Made by a program: the position numbers and the translations under genes. DNA of 64,000 nucleotides from AC-37 sp036386455 (lineage in GTDB: Bacteria > Actinomycetota > Thermoleophilia > Solirubrobacterales > Thermoleophilaceae): NCBI GenBank assembly GCA_036386455.1, contig DASVVS010000037.1, positions 1 to 64,000 of the forward strand, in the 5' to 3' direction. Below the pieces are notes generated by a model, which was not told the DNA's origin, did not search any database, and was given only the letters and a program-made list of their open reading frames with translations. The first letter of the stretch is position 1. Each line of letters begins with the position of its first letter. This document shows, piece by piece, positions 32,833-41,700 of the stretch.

Positions 32833-33854
32833 CGCGACTCCACACGCCCGTCCCCGGCGTCGGCCCCCTCCCGGACGACGCACTCGTAGAGCCGCATGAT
32901 CCAGACGGTGACAGGCGGTGGCTCGATCCGCATGAGGCGGCGGTCCAGCGCCCGGGCCAGCCAGACGATCGGACGTAGGAGCGTCGCCCAGAGGCGCGGC
33001 TGTGAGAGCTGTGCGATGAGGACCTCCTGCGCGACCAGGTGGCTCTGCGAGAGCTCGTTCGAGCGTCGGACGATCGTGAACCGCTCGCCGAGGAAGTTCT
33101 CCAACTCCTCGGTCCAGAACGGCATTTCCTTTGGCGACGGCCCGAACGGCAGAGCGCCCGCCCAGCGGTTCGCCAGCTGCGTGCGGACCTCTCGTTCGGG
33201 GTCACCGACTCTGCGGATGCCGCGGTGCGCCAGCCCCATCGGGAGCTTCTGCAGCTTCTGCATGAGCCAGAGCACCCTCGACTCGTCGGTGCGACCGTCC
33301 GGGAACCACATGGGCTCGAGCACGACGAGACGGCCGCCGGGACGGAGCAGGTCGGCCGCGGTCGCCAGCGCTTCGCGTATCTCCGCGATGGTCAGGTGGT
33401 GCAGGAAGGCGTGCATCACGACCAGGTCGAAGCGACGGGTCGAACGCGTGAGGTCCCCGGCATCACCGATCTCAAGCCGCACCCTGTCGCCCAGGCCGAG
33501 GTCCTCAGCCGCCGCCTTGGCACGCGCGATCTGGCTGGGCGAGCTGTCCACGCCCGTCACCGCGGCGGCGCCTGCGCGAGCGAGCTGGAAGGTCAACCAG
33601 CCGGTGCCGCAGCCGAGCTCGAGCACGGAGTGCGATGGGCCGAGGCCGCGAAGGATGTCCCGCAGATACTGGCCGCGCAGGAACTGCTGTACCCAGTCGG
33701 TCTGCACCCAGCAGTAACGCTCTTCCAGGCCACCGTAGACCTCCCACCACTGCTGCTCCGCGCGATCGAGCTGCGGCGTGGTGTCATCGAGGCGCCTCAG
33801 CGGGGGGCGATGTTCGACGGCGTCCTCGACGCGTGGGCTGTATGCGTCGGCCAT
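32829..33854 (-). CDS. SAM-dependent methyltransferase
   Basis: The protein has 341 aa from ATG 33854; the frame is open to 33971. An N-terminal ~85-residue segment contains YGGLEERYCWVQTDWVQQFLRGQYL. Motif I is SVLELGCGTGWLTFQLARAGA, followed by VTGVDSSPSQIARAKAAAEDLGLGDRVRLEIGDAGDL and FDLVVMHAFLHHLTIAEI. The C-terminal half has TEELENFLGERFTIVRRSN and a hydrophobic ending, perhaps membrane-associated. TACATT lies 10 nt upstream of the start. The substrate is unknown, presumably a glycan intermediate. Confidence 0.82.
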   Translation of the reverse strand: MADAYSPRVEDAVEHRPPLRRLDDTTPQLDRAEQQWWEVYGGLEERYCWVQTDWVQQFLRGQYLRDILRGLGPSHSVLELGCGTGWLTFQLARAGAAAVTGVDSSPSQIARAKAAAEDLGLGDRVRLEIGDAGDLTRSTRRFDLVVMHAFLHHLTIAEIREALATAADLLRPGGRLVVLEPMWFPDGRTDESRVLWLMQKLQKLPMGLAHRGIRRVGDPEREVRTQLANRWAGALPFGPSPKEMPFWTEELENFLGERFTIVRRSNELSQSHLVAQEVLIAQLSQPRLWATLLRPIVWLARALDRRLMRIEPPPVTVWIMRLYECVVREGADAGDGRVESR

Positions 33855-34054
33855 GGCGCGCAGCAATGTACTCGGATACCGCCCCGTGCACGCCCGCCTC
33901 CCAACGTCGAGCAGGGACGGTGGCAGGTGGTAAGAATGCACCATGGGCGGCCCGCCCCCTTGGACGATCACCCGATCGACAGTCGCCGCCGACGCCCAGA
34001 CCTACGACGAGCACGCCGTGTCCAGGCGGGCCCACGGCGTGAGGGCGCGTGACG

Positions 34055-34060
34055 TAGGGT
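34055..34060 (+). promoter_or_regulatory. Putative -10 box, leaderless start of the 34068 gene
   Basis: TAGGGT is followed by exactly 7 nt and ATG 34068. No Shine-Dalgarno sequence precedes the start. Confidence 0.45.
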
Positions 34061-34067
34061 CCGGCGG

Positions 34068-34778
34068 ATGAGCGATCCGGCCGCACGGCAGTTCTGGAAC
34101 CAGCGCGCGGAGGCAGACGCCTTCGTGGCGGTCGACAGCCGACTCGAGTTCGGCAGCCCCGACCTGGAGCGCTTCTGGGCGGGTGGCGAGAAGGATCTCG
34201 ACCTGCTGCTCGCTGCCGTCGGAGCCGAGTTGGAGCCCGGCGACGCCGTCGTCGAGATCGGGTGCGGCGTGGGGCGGCTGACGCGCGTCCTCGCGGCGCG
34301 CGCGGCTTCGGTGCGTGCGCTCGACGTGTCGGAGCGGATGCTCGAGCTGGCCCGGGAGCACAATCCCGAGCTACCGAACGTGAGCTGGCTCCTTGGCGAC
34401 GGGACCTCGCTCGCGGGCGTTGACGACTCGAGCGCCGACGTCGTCGTCTCCCACGTCGTCTTCCAGCACATCCCCGACCCGGAGATCACGCTCGGGTACG
34501 TGCGCGAGATCGGCCGCGTCCTCCGGCCGGGAGGGTGGGCCGCCTTCCAGGTGTCGAACCATCCGAGCGTCCACCAGCCCCGCGGCCGCGCCGGGCGCGT
34601 CCGCGACGCCGTCGGCCGGCTGCTGCGCCGCGAGCCGTGGCACGACAACCCGTACTGGCTCGGCTCGCACATCGAGATCCCCGCCCTGAGAGCGGCGGCC
34701 GCCGACGGCTCGATGGACCTCGAGGGGCTCGCCGGCGAGGGCACCCAGTACTGCATCGCGCTCACGCGGCGGCGCTAG
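34068..34778 (+). CDS. SAM-dependent methyltransferase (Methyltransf_11 type)
   Basis: This 236-aa protein starts MSDPAARQFWNQRAEADAF. Motif I is AVVEIGCGVGRLTRVLAARA, motif II RALDVSERMLELAREHNPEL, and the post-motifs are SADVVVSHVVFQHIPDPEITLGYVREIGRVLRPGGWAAFQVSN. The C-terminal part NPYWLGSHIEIPAL carries the probable substrate loop. It is followed 6 nt later by the acyltransferase gene, so the two probably decorate the same glycan. The start is fixed by the -10-like box 7 nt upstream. Confidence 0.87.
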   Translation: MSDPAARQFWNQRAEADAFVAVDSRLEFGSPDLERFWAGGEKDLDLLLAAVGAELEPGDAVVEIGCGVGRLTRVLAARAASVRALDVSERMLELAREHNPELPNVSWLLGDGTSLAGVDDSSADVVVSHVVFQHIPDPEITLGYVREIGRVLRPGGWAAFQVSNHPSVHQPRGRAGRVRDAVGRLLRREPWHDNPYWLGSHIEIPALRAAAADGSMDLEGLAGEGTQYCIALTRRR

Positions 34779-34784
34779 GGCGCG

Positions 34785-35405
34785 ATGCGGCTGCGTCGAG
34801 CGCTTCAAGGGGTTGCGGCCGAGATCGGCTACCGGCGCGGGCCGCGTTGGATGAGCTGGCTGCGCAAGCAGTGGGTGCTCTTCCGGCATCCGCATGCCGA
34901 CATCCGCTTCGGTCGCGACACGTACCTCGGGCCCGGGTTCAGCCTCTTCATCCCGTTCGACGGGACCTTCATCGCGGGCGCACGCTGCGAGTTCCGACGC
35001 GATTTCCGCTGTGAGGTCCACGGTGACGGCAAGGTCGTGATCGGGAGCGACTGTCACTTCACCTACGGCGTGGTCATCCAGTGCACTACGACGATCGACA
35101 TCGGCGACCGCTGCATCTTCGCCCAGGGCGCGACCCTCGTCGACGGGGAGCACCGCTTCCGCGACCTCCAGACGCCGATGCTCGAGCAGGGCTACGACTT
35201 CACACCGCTACGGATCGGCAGCGACGTGTTCGCGACAGCTAAGAACACGATCATGGCCGACATTGGCGAGCGTGCCGTCGTGGGCGCGAACGCGGTCGTG
35301 ACGAAGCCGATCCCCGCGTTCACGGTGGCCGTCGGCATCCCGGCGCGCCCGATCGAGTACTTCGGTCCGCCAGGGCAGGAACCGGCCGAGCTCAGCGGCG
35401 GGTGA
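34785..35405 (+). CDS. Left-handed beta-helix (hexapeptide) acyltransferase
   Basis: The protein has 206 aa from ATG 34785. Residues ~25-190 contain imperfect hexapeptide turns (FIAGARCEFRRDFRCEVHGDGKVVIGSDCHFTYGVVIQ, IDIGDRCIFAQGATLVDG) and the typical end VVGANAVVTKPIPAFTVAVGIPARPIEYFG. The loop between them has DGEHRFRD, where the catalytic His of acetyltransferases is expected. The usual 'IG..A.I...V.IG' is altered to VFATAKNTIMADIG. It probably O-acetylates a sugar of the polysaccharide. Confidence 0.85.
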   Translation: MRLRRALQGVAAEIGYRRGPRWMSWLRKQWVLFRHPHADIRFGRDTYLGPGFSLFIPFDGTFIAGARCEFRRDFRCEVHGDGKVVIGSDCHFTYGVVIQCTTTIDIGDRCIFAQGATLVDGEHRFRDLQTPMLEQGYDFTPLRIGSDVFATAKNTIMADIGERAVVGANAVVTKPIPAFTVAVGIPARPIEYFGPPGQEPAELSGG

Positions 35406-35424
35406 GCCGGCGGAGACCGCGATC

Positions 35425-37473
35425 GTGAGCGGGGGCGCGTACATGGCGGGGCTGCTGTTCTTCGCCGGGACCTGGGGGAGCGCTGCTGTCGTGGCCGTCG
35501 TGCTGCGGCGATCCTGGCTTGGCCACCTCCGGGGAGGTGCGGCCGTCCTCGCGGCGGCGACGCTGTTCCTCGCCGCGCTGGTGGCCGTGCACCTGATCCC
35601 GGGCGTCCTCGGGCTGCTGCACCGCGGATGGGTCCTGGCTCTCGCGATGCTGATGGCCGGGACGGCCCTGTATCTCCTGCGGCTGCGCGGTCCCGGCGAG
35701 GCGGACCGCGCAAGCGACACGGAGGAGCGCGACTGGCGGTTGCTGGTGCTCCCCGGGGCCCTGGCCATCGGCGTCGCCGCCTGGGCGCTCGTGCTCGCAT
35801 GGAACGGCCGGTCCACGCTCGTGGCGCCCGTGACCAGCGTCGATCTCCTCACCTTCGACCTGCCGCTCATCGGCCGCTGGATCCAGACGCACTCGATCTG
35901 GGTCGCCGGGGATCTCTTTCCGCTGCAGGCACACGCGGCATATCCCCACAACGGAGAGCTCGTTCGTCTCGCCGCGGTTCTCCCGTGGCGCAGCGCGTTC
36001 CTGTTGCCGGTGCTCGCGTGGCCGATCTGGGGGCTGGGAGCTTTCGCGGTGCACGTGCTCGCGCGCGAGCTCGGCGCGAAGGCGTGGAGCGCGACCCTCC
36101 TGGCCGCCGCATACGCAGCGACGCCGCTGATCCTCATCACCACGGCGGCCGACAACGTGTCCGATCCCCTGATGTGGGCGATGCTCACAGTGGGCGCGCT
36201 GTTCCTCGTGCGCCACGTGCGGAGGCCCCGCAGGGCCGAGCTGGTCGTGGCCGGCATCGCCCTCGGCCTGGCCTTCGGGTCGAAGTGGTACGCGCTCACC
36301 TGCGTGCCGATCCTCGTCGCGGTCTGGCTGATGGCGAAGTGGCGCGTACGCGAGGGCGGGCAGACGATCCTCGGGGTTGCGCGCGACGGTGCGGTGCTCG
36401 TCGCGACGATCGCCGCCGCCGGCGGCTTCTGGCTCGTCCGCAACCTGGTCGAGTACGGCAACCCGCTGTTCCCGCACGAGCTGTCGCTGGGTCCGCTCCA
36501 CCTGTTCAGTGGCCCGGAGGACACGGTCGGCGACGCCTACGGCTTCTCGGTCGCCCACTACATCGGGGACTGGAGCGTCTGGCGCGAGCACCTGCTTCCC
36601 CAGTACAACGACGTCCTGCGGGCGCCCGGTGTCGTGCTGCTCGCCGGCATCACGCTGACGGCCGTGCTCGGCGCGTGGCGCGCGCGAGGGCGCGCCACCT
36701 ACATGGCGCTCACCGCGGTCCTCCTCGTGCTGGCCTACCTCGTGACGCCCCAGACGGCGTTCGGCCCCGAAGGGGCGCCGGTGTTCGGCGGGGTGAACGC
36801 CCGCTACGCGACGCCCGCGCTGCTGCTGGGCGCCGCCGCCATCGCGGCCGGGCTCGCGCGCGTCGACCGGCGCCTGTGGATTCCCGCGCAGCTCCTCGTC
36901 GTCGTGGCGGTTGTCGACGGCGCCCGGTCCCCACTCGACGTGTATCTGCCCAAGTTCCTGGGCGCCGCCGCACTTGTCGCCGCCGCGGCCTTCGTCCTCT
37001 GGCGTGTGCGCCCGTCCCGCCGCACCCTCGCCGTCGGCGCCGTGACCGTCCTCGTGCTCGCCGCGGTGGCCGGCTTCGCCCAGCAGAAGCGCTTCGACGA
37101 CGAGGGCTTCACCGGGGACGACCCCGCCATCGACTGGATCTTGAGCAACACCGGCGAGCCGCACCGCATCGGAATGACCGGTAGCTGGCCCGTCGACGCG
37201 CCACCTTCCTCCGCCCTCTTCGGACCCCGCTTCGAGAACCACGTCCGCTACGTCGGGCGCGAGGACCGCGGCCTGATGCGCCATCACGCCACCTACGCCG
37301 ACTGGCGCCGCGCGGTGCGAAACGCCGACCTCGATCTCCTGCTCGTCGGGCGCGTTCCTCAGCCGTTCTCGCCGAGTCCCGAGGCCGCCTGGGCCGCCCG
37401 GGCCGGCTTCCCCGCGGTCGCCACGAGCCCAAGATTTGCCGTGTACCGGTTGGGACGAGCCGATCAGGACTGA
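35425..37473 (+). CDS. Large polytopic membrane protein, possible GT-C glycosyltransferase
   Basis: The protein has 682 aa from GTG 35425, with at least ten predicted helices (AGLLFFAGTWGSAAVVAVVL, AVLAAATLFLAALVAVHLI, LVLPGALAIGVAAWALVLAW and others). The first big loop is DLLTFDLPLIGRWIQTHSIW, then PLQAHAAYPHNGELV. An Asp-rich loop followed by helices is the GT-C arrangement, though no named family can be assigned. The C-terminal ~130 residues are soluble (DDPAIDWILSNTGEPHRIGMTGSWP). The stop overlaps the next GT2 if its TTG 37436 start is used. Confidence 0.75.
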   Translation: MSGGAYMAGLLFFAGTWGSAAVVAVVLRRSWLGHLRGGAAVLAAATLFLAALVAVHLIPGVLGLLHRGWVLALAMLMAGTALYLLRLRGPGEADRASDTEERDWRLLVLPGALAIGVAAWALVLAWNGRSTLVAPVTSVDLLTFDLPLIGRWIQTHSIWVAGDLFPLQAHAAYPHNGELVRLAAVLPWRSAFLLPVLAWPIWGLGAFAVHVLARELGAKAWSATLLAAAYAATPLILITTAADNVSDPLMWAMLTVGALFLVRHVRRPRRAELVVAGIALGLAFGSKWYALTCVPILVAVWLMAKWRVREGGQTILGVARDGAVLVATIAAAGGFWLVRNLVEYGNPLFPHELSLGPLHLFSGPEDTVGDAYGFSVAHYIGDWSVWREHLLPQYNDVLRAPGVVLLAGITLTAVLGAWRARGRATYMALTAVLLVLAYLVTPQTAFGPEGAPVFGGVNARYATPALLLGAAAIAAGLARVDRRLWIPAQLLVVVAVVDGARSPLDVYLPKFLGAAALVAAAAFVLWRVRPSRRTLAVGAVTVLVLAAVAGFAQQKRFDDEGFTGDDPAIDWILSNTGEPHRIGMTGSWPVDAPPSSALFGPRFENHVRYVGREDRGLMRHHATYADWRRAVRNADLDLLLVGRVPQPFSPSPEAAWAARAGFPAVATSPRFAVYRLGRADQD

Positions 37474-38422
37474 ACGGATAGCCGTCGCCGTCGTCTCCTG
37501 GAACACGCGCGAGCTGCTGGAGCGATGCCTGCGCTCGTTCGAGCCCGAGCACGAGCGCGGCACGGTCGAGGTGTGGGTCGTGGACAACGGCTCGAGCGAC
37601 GGCTCGCCCGACATGGTCCGCGAGCGCTTCCCGTGGGTGCACCTGGTCGCAGGTGAGGAGAACCTGGGCTTCGGCAAGGCGGTGAACGTCGTGGCGGACC
37701 GGACGTCCACTCCGTGGATCGCGCCCGCCAATGCCGACGTCGCGGTGCGGCCCGGCGCGCTCGACATGCTGCTCGAGGCCGCCAGGCGCGATCCGCGCGC
37801 CGGCGCGATCGCGCCGCGGCTTGTGCTGCCGGAGGGCAACACCCAGCACTCGGTCTACGCCTTCCCGTCCATCCCGTTCACGCTCGTGCTGCAGACCGAT
37901 GCGTTCAAGCTCTGGCGCGGCCTCGGCGACCGGATGGCCTTCCCCGGCTACTGGGACACCGAGCGCGCCCGCCGGGTCCCGTGGGCGGTCGGCGCGTTCC
38001 TGATCGTGCGCCGCGAGGCCTGGAACGAGGTCGGCGGCTTCGACGAGCGACAGTGGATGTACGCGGAGGACCTCGACCTCGGCTGGCGGCTGCGCCAGGC
38101 CGGTTGGTTCACGCGTTACGAGCCGCGCGCGGTCGTCGACCACTACGAGAAGGCGTCCACGACGCAGGCGTGGGGGAGGGAGGTGGCGCCGGTGTGGCAG
38201 CGCAGCACGTACGGCTTCATGGCGCGCCGCTACGGCATGCCGCGCACGTGGACGATCGCGCTGATCAGCCTGGTCGGCCAGGCGGTTCGCTGGGCGGCGG
38301 TCATGCCGAGGGCGCGGCGTGAGCCCGAGGAGCACGGCGAGTACCACGCGGCCCTGGGCCGCTGGGTACTGGTGCACGCACGCGCGTTGCGCTCCCGCAG
38401 GGAGCTGGAGAGCTGGCGATGA
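37436..38422 (+). CDS. Family 2 glycosyltransferase (rhamnosyltransferase-like; start uncertain)
   Basis: The GT-A domain reads IAVAVVSWNTRELLERCLRSF, VEVWVVDNGSSDGSPDMVRERFP, ENLGFGKAVNVVADRTSTPWIAPANADV and EVGGFDERQWMYAEDLDLGWRLRQAG. This is the WcaA/rhamnosyltransferase-type layout. The only canonical start is TTG 37436, inside the previous gene (328 aa). The conserved fold would normally begin at ATA 37478, just after the upstream stop. A CTG at 37470 forms a CTGA overlap with that stop but reads CTG-AAC-GGA-TAG. One extra base would join it to the main frame. The identity is firm; the exact N-terminus is open. Confidence 0.85.
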   Translation: MPCTGWDEPIRTERIAVAVVSWNTRELLERCLRSFEPEHERGTVEVWVVDNGSSDGSPDMVRERFPWVHLVAGEENLGFGKAVNVVADRTSTPWIAPANADVAVRPGALDMLLEAARRDPRAGAIAPRLVLPEGNTQHSVYAFPSIPFTLVLQTDAFKLWRGLGDRMAFPGYWDTERARRVPWAVGAFLIVRREAWNEVGGFDERQWMYAEDLDLGWRLRQAGWFTRYEPRAVVDHYEKASTTQAWGREVAPVWQRSTYGFMARRYGMPRTWTIALISLVGQAVRWAAVMPRARREPEEHGEYHAALGRWVLVHARALRSRRELESWR

Positions 38423-38429
38423 GGAGGAG

Positions 38430-39416
38430 CTAGGCGCGCTTGCGGAACACGAGGAACTGCGCGGAGGCCCCGTGCGCGACGTGCGCGCTGCGCTGCCACT
38501 CCCAGCGCGGCAGCGTCTCCTGCACGAGCCGGCTCGCGGGGCGCGCGACCGGCCGCGCGGCGAGCGCCGCCGCGGCGGCCGCGCGGCGGGCCGGGCTCGG
38601 GTCCCCGGCCGCGATCGCCCGCATCCGCTCGGGCGGTTGGAGCCCCGCCCACACGAGCGCCGCGATTCCCGTGAACGCCACGCGCGCGGCGGCCAGCACC
38701 CCGGCGGCCGCGGGGGTGCGCCCGCGGCTCGGGTCGAAGAGCGCTCTGACCGTGCCCGGAATGGCCGTGATGTAGCCGACGGCGGCGAGTCGCCGCGCGT
38801 AGAGCTCGCCGGCGAGCTCGCAGCCGTTCTCGGCGAAGGCGGCGGCGAGCTGCGCGCTCGTGAGCCGCCGCAGGTGCCCCGGATCGTCGTAGAAGAGCCG
38901 CGGCTCGCCGGTCGAGGAGGGCTCCAGCGCGCCCGCGACCAGCCGGGCGGCCAGGTTCTCGACCGACCCCGCGTTGGCGCACGGCATGATCGCGACCACG
39001 TAGCCGCCGGGCCGCGCGAGCCGCGCCATGTCGCCCACCGTCTCGGACAGGTCGATCACGTGCTCGATCACGTGATACGAGAAGACGAGGTCCGCCGACT
39101 CGTCGGGCAGCGGCGCGCGCGCGCCGTCGAAGGCGAGGAACTCGGCGCCGGGGTGCTCCAGCCGCGCTCGCTCGACCGCCCTCTCGGAGATCTCGATGCC
39201 GGTGATGCGCGCGCCGGGGAACGCCTGGCGCAGCGCACCGATCCACGCCCCGCGACCACACCCGTAGTCCACGATCGCCGGCCTCGGCGGCAGCCCGCAC
39301 GCGGCGAGGGTGTCCGCCACGCGCCCCGCCTCCACGTCGCCGTGCCCGGACATGTAGTCGCCCTCGTAGCGCTCGTCGTAGAACGCTTCGAAGCTGTCGA
39401 GATCTATGCTCGACAT
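38430..39416 (-). CDS. SAM-dependent methyltransferase
   Basis: This 328-aa protein starts MSSIDLDSFEAFYDERYEGDYMSG. Motif I is AIVDYGCGRGAWIGALRQAFP, motif II ITGIEISERAVERARLEHPGAEFL, and ADLVFSYHVIEHVIDLSETVGDMARLARPGGYVV follows. A C-terminal extension of ~120 residues has basic and hydrophobic stretches, possibly a membrane contact. It lies 16 nt after glf on the same strand. The target is probably a lipid-linked or galactofuranose-containing glycan, inferred only from the neighbour. Confidence 0.83.
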   Translation of the reverse strand: MSSIDLDSFEAFYDERYEGDYMSGHGDVEAGRVADTLAACGLPPRPAIVDYGCGRGAWIGALRQAFPGARITGIEISERAVERARLEHPGAEFLAFDGARAPLPDESADLVFSYHVIEHVIDLSETVGDMARLARPGGYVVAIMPCANAGSVENLAARLVAGALEPSSTGEPRLFYDDPGHLRRLTSAQLAAAFAENGCELAGELYARRLAAVGYITAIPGTVRALFDPSRGRTPAAAGVLAAARVAFTGIAALVWAGLQPPERMRAIAAGDPSPARRAAAAAALAARPVARPASRLVQETLPRWEWQRSAHVAHGASAQFLVFRKRA

Positions 39417-39432
39417 GAGCTCGCCGTGCGCG

Positions 39433-40581
39433 TCAGACGGCGGTGTTCACGCGACCGGAGTCGCGCAGCTTCTCGAACGTCGACAGCGCCTGGCCGACCA
39501 CCTGGTCCATGTCCAGGTACTGGTAGCGGGCGAGCCGGCCCACGAAGGTCACGTTCGGCAGCTCGTCCGTGAGCGCGGCGTAGCGCTTGTAGAGCGCCCG
39601 GGTCTCGTCGTTCGGGATCGGGTAGTACGGGTCCCCCTCGCTGCGCGGGTACTCGTACGCGATGGTCGACGACGTGTGCGGCTGCCCGGTCATGTAGCGG
39701 AACTCGGTCGTTCGGGTGTACGGCACTTCCTCGGTCGGGAAGTTGATCGAGGCCGCGGGCTGCACGAGCCCGCCGTCCGGCGTCGGCTCGTTCACCAGCT
39801 CGAACTCGAGGCTGCGGTAGGGCAGCGGCCCGAAGCGGAAGTCGAAGTAGCGGTCGACCGGCCCCGTGTAGACGAGGTGGTCGTAGCCGAACCTCTCGCC
39901 CTCCTCGTGGAAGTCGATGCCCAGCCGCACCTCGATGCGCGGGTGGTCGAGCATCCGCTCGAACATCGCCGTGTAGCCGTCGGCCGGCATCTTCTGGTGC
40001 CAGTTCGTGAAGTAGCGGTCGTCGGTGTTCGTGCGCGTGGGGATGCGCGCGCACACCGAGGCGTGAAGCTCCGACGGGTCGCGCTGCCACTGCTTGCGCG
40101 TGTAGCCGCGGAAGAACTTCTCGTAGAGGTCGCGGCCGACCTTCGAGACGACCGAGTCCTCGCTGTTGCGCACGTACTCGATCGGCTCGGCGCGCTCGGC
40201 GTAGAAGGCCTCGCACTCCTCGTCGGTCTGGAGGTCCAGCCCGTAGAGCATGTTGATCGTGGTGCGGTTGATCGGGATCGGCAGGAGCTGCTCGCCGACC
40301 TTCGACACCACCCGGTGCTCGTACGGGCGCCAGTCGGTGAAGCGCGACAGGTAGTCGACGACGTGCGCGGCGTTCGTGTGGAAGATGTGCGGCCCGTACC
40401 TGTGGACGAGGACGCCGTGCTCGTCCACGTAGTCGTACGCGTTTCCGGCGATGTGGTCGCGCTTGTCGATCACGAGCACCGCGTGGCCGCACTCGGTCGC
40501 GAGGCGCTCGGCGAGGATGGTGCCGGCGTATCCGGCGCCGACTACGAGTGTGTCGAAGCGTTCCATTGGGGGCGGAGGCAT
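39433..40581 (-). CDS. glf: UDP-galactopyranose mutase
   Basis: This flavoenzyme converts UDP-galactopyranose to UDP-galactofuranose. The protein has 382 aa (376 from the second ATG at 40566). FAD binding is at TLVVGAGYAGTILAERLA and VLVIDKRDHIAGNAYDY. Family motifs YGPHIFHTNAAHVVDYLSRFTDW, PIPINRTTIN, EKFFRGYTRKQW and PYYPIPNDETRALYKRYAAL are all present. It shows that galactofuranose is made for the glycans of this locus. With dprE1/dprE2 in the same window it hints at an arabinogalactan-like wall component. Confidence 0.96.
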   Translation of the reverse strand: MPPPPMERFDTLVVGAGYAGTILAERLATECGHAVLVIDKRDHIAGNAYDYVDEHGVLVHRYGPHIFHTNAAHVVDYLSRFTDWRPYEHRVVSKVGEQLLPIPINRTTINMLYGLDLQTDEECEAFYAERAEPIEYVRNSEDSVVSKVGRDLYEKFFRGYTRKQWQRDPSELHASVCARIPTRTNTDDRYFTNWHQKMPADGYTAMFERMLDHPRIEVRLGIDFHEEGERFGYDHLVYTGPVDRYFDFRFGPLPYRSLEFELVNEPTPDGGLVQPAASINFPTEEVPYTRTTEFRYMTGQPHTSSTIAYEYPRSEGDPYYPIPNDETRALYKRYAALTDELPNVTFVGRLARYQYLDMDQVVGQALSTFEKLRDSGRVNTAV

Positions 40582-40635
40582 TCCACCAGATCGGGGATGG
40601 CAAACGTAGCGGGGCCCGTGGCGGCTGCGCGCCGA

Positions 40636-40641
40636 TACATT
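40636..40641 (+). promoter_or_regulatory. Putative -10 box, leaderless start of the 40649 gene
   Basis: TACATT is followed by exactly 7 nt and GTG 40649. It favours GTG 40649 over the in-frame TTG at 40640. Confidence 0.5.
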
Positions 40642-40648
40642 GCCGCGC

Positions 40649-41698
40649 GTGCATCACCCCAGCGTCACGATCGTCTTCCTCGTCTTCAACCGCAAGAAGG
40701 AGCTCCGCGAGAGCCTCCAGCGGATGCTCTCGGAGTCCGACTACGCCGGGGAGGTGGACGCGATCGTGGTCGACAACGCGTCGACCGACGGGTCCGCGGA
40801 GATGGTGCGCGACGAGTTCCCGCAGGTCCGTCTGATCGAGCGCGCGGAGAACGTCGGCGTGAGCGGCTGGAACGACGGCTTCGCGGTCGCGGAGGGCGAG
40901 TGGGTCCTCGCGCTCGACGACGACTGCTACCTGCCGCCGGACGGGCTGCGCCGCTCGGTCGAGGCCGCCGCCGAGTACGGCGCGGACCTCGTGTCCTACA
41001 GCGTTGCCAGCACGCACGACCCGGACTACCGCTTCACCGAGAAGTACCGGACCGGCCTCTTCATGTTCTGGGGCTGCGCGGTCCTGATCCGCCGCAGCGC
41101 GCTGCAGGAGCTGGTCGGATACGACCCCGAGATCTTCGTGTGGGCGAACGAGCTCGAGTTCATGATCCGCTTCTACGACCGCGGCTACCGCCACCTCCAC
41201 TTTCCGGAAGTCGTCGCGCAGCACATGAAGAAGCCGCCCGAGAAGCTGCCGTACGACCAGATCGACTGGCGGCCCTACCGGATCAACGGGCGCCACTGGG
41301 GCTACATCGCCGCGAAGCTGCTCCAGCCCCGCGACGCGGCGGAGGCGCTGATCGCACTCGTGGCCCACGAGTTGCGCGACACGTTCCGTGAGCACCGCTC
41401 GGCCATCACGGCGGTCCCCGGCACGCTGACCGGGTTCGCGCACGGACTCCGCCACCGGGAGCCGGTCCGCAAGCCGGCGCTGTCGCGGTTCTACAGGCGG
41501 AACTTCGAGACGTTCGCAAGCCCGTGGTGGCTGATGCGCCCGGTGCGCGAGCTGATCCGGTCGCTGCCGAGGGAGATCGCGGAGGGGCGCTTCCACCACG
41601 ACCGCGCGCCCAAGGGACTGGGGCGGCGGGATGAGTACTACGCCGAGCGCGCCCAGCTGTATCCGGAGGACGAGCCCGCGGTGCTCGATTTCGCCTAG
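40649..41698 (+). CDS. Family 2 glycosyltransferase
   Basis: This 349-aa GT-A enzyme starts at GTG 40649: VTIVFLVFNRKKELRESLQRML, VDAIVVDNASTDGSAEMVRDEFP, GEWVLALDDDCYLPPDGL (DDD donor site) and LVGYDPEIFVWANELEFMIRFYDRGY (acceptor part). A ~120-residue C-terminal region contains helices and PVRKPALSRFYRRNFETFASPWW. It diverges from glf and may use its UDP-galactofuranose product, but this is positional inference. It ends 2 nt before the convergent gene at 41701. Confidence 0.86.
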   Translation: MHHPSVTIVFLVFNRKKELRESLQRMLSESDYAGEVDAIVVDNASTDGSAEMVRDEFPQVRLIERAENVGVSGWNDGFAVAEGEWVLALDDDCYLPPDGLRRSVEAAAEYGADLVSYSVASTHDPDYRFTEKYRTGLFMFWGCAVLIRRSALQELVGYDPEIFVWANELEFMIRFYDRGYRHLHFPEVVAQHMKKPPEKLPYDQIDWRPYRINGRHWGYIAAKLLQPRDAAEALIALVAHELRDTFREHRSAITAVPGTLTGFAHGLRHREPVRKPALSRFYRRNFETFASPWWLMRPVRELIRSLPREIAEGRFHHDRAPKGLGRRDEYYAERAQLYPEDEPAVLDFA

Positions 41699-41700
41699 CC

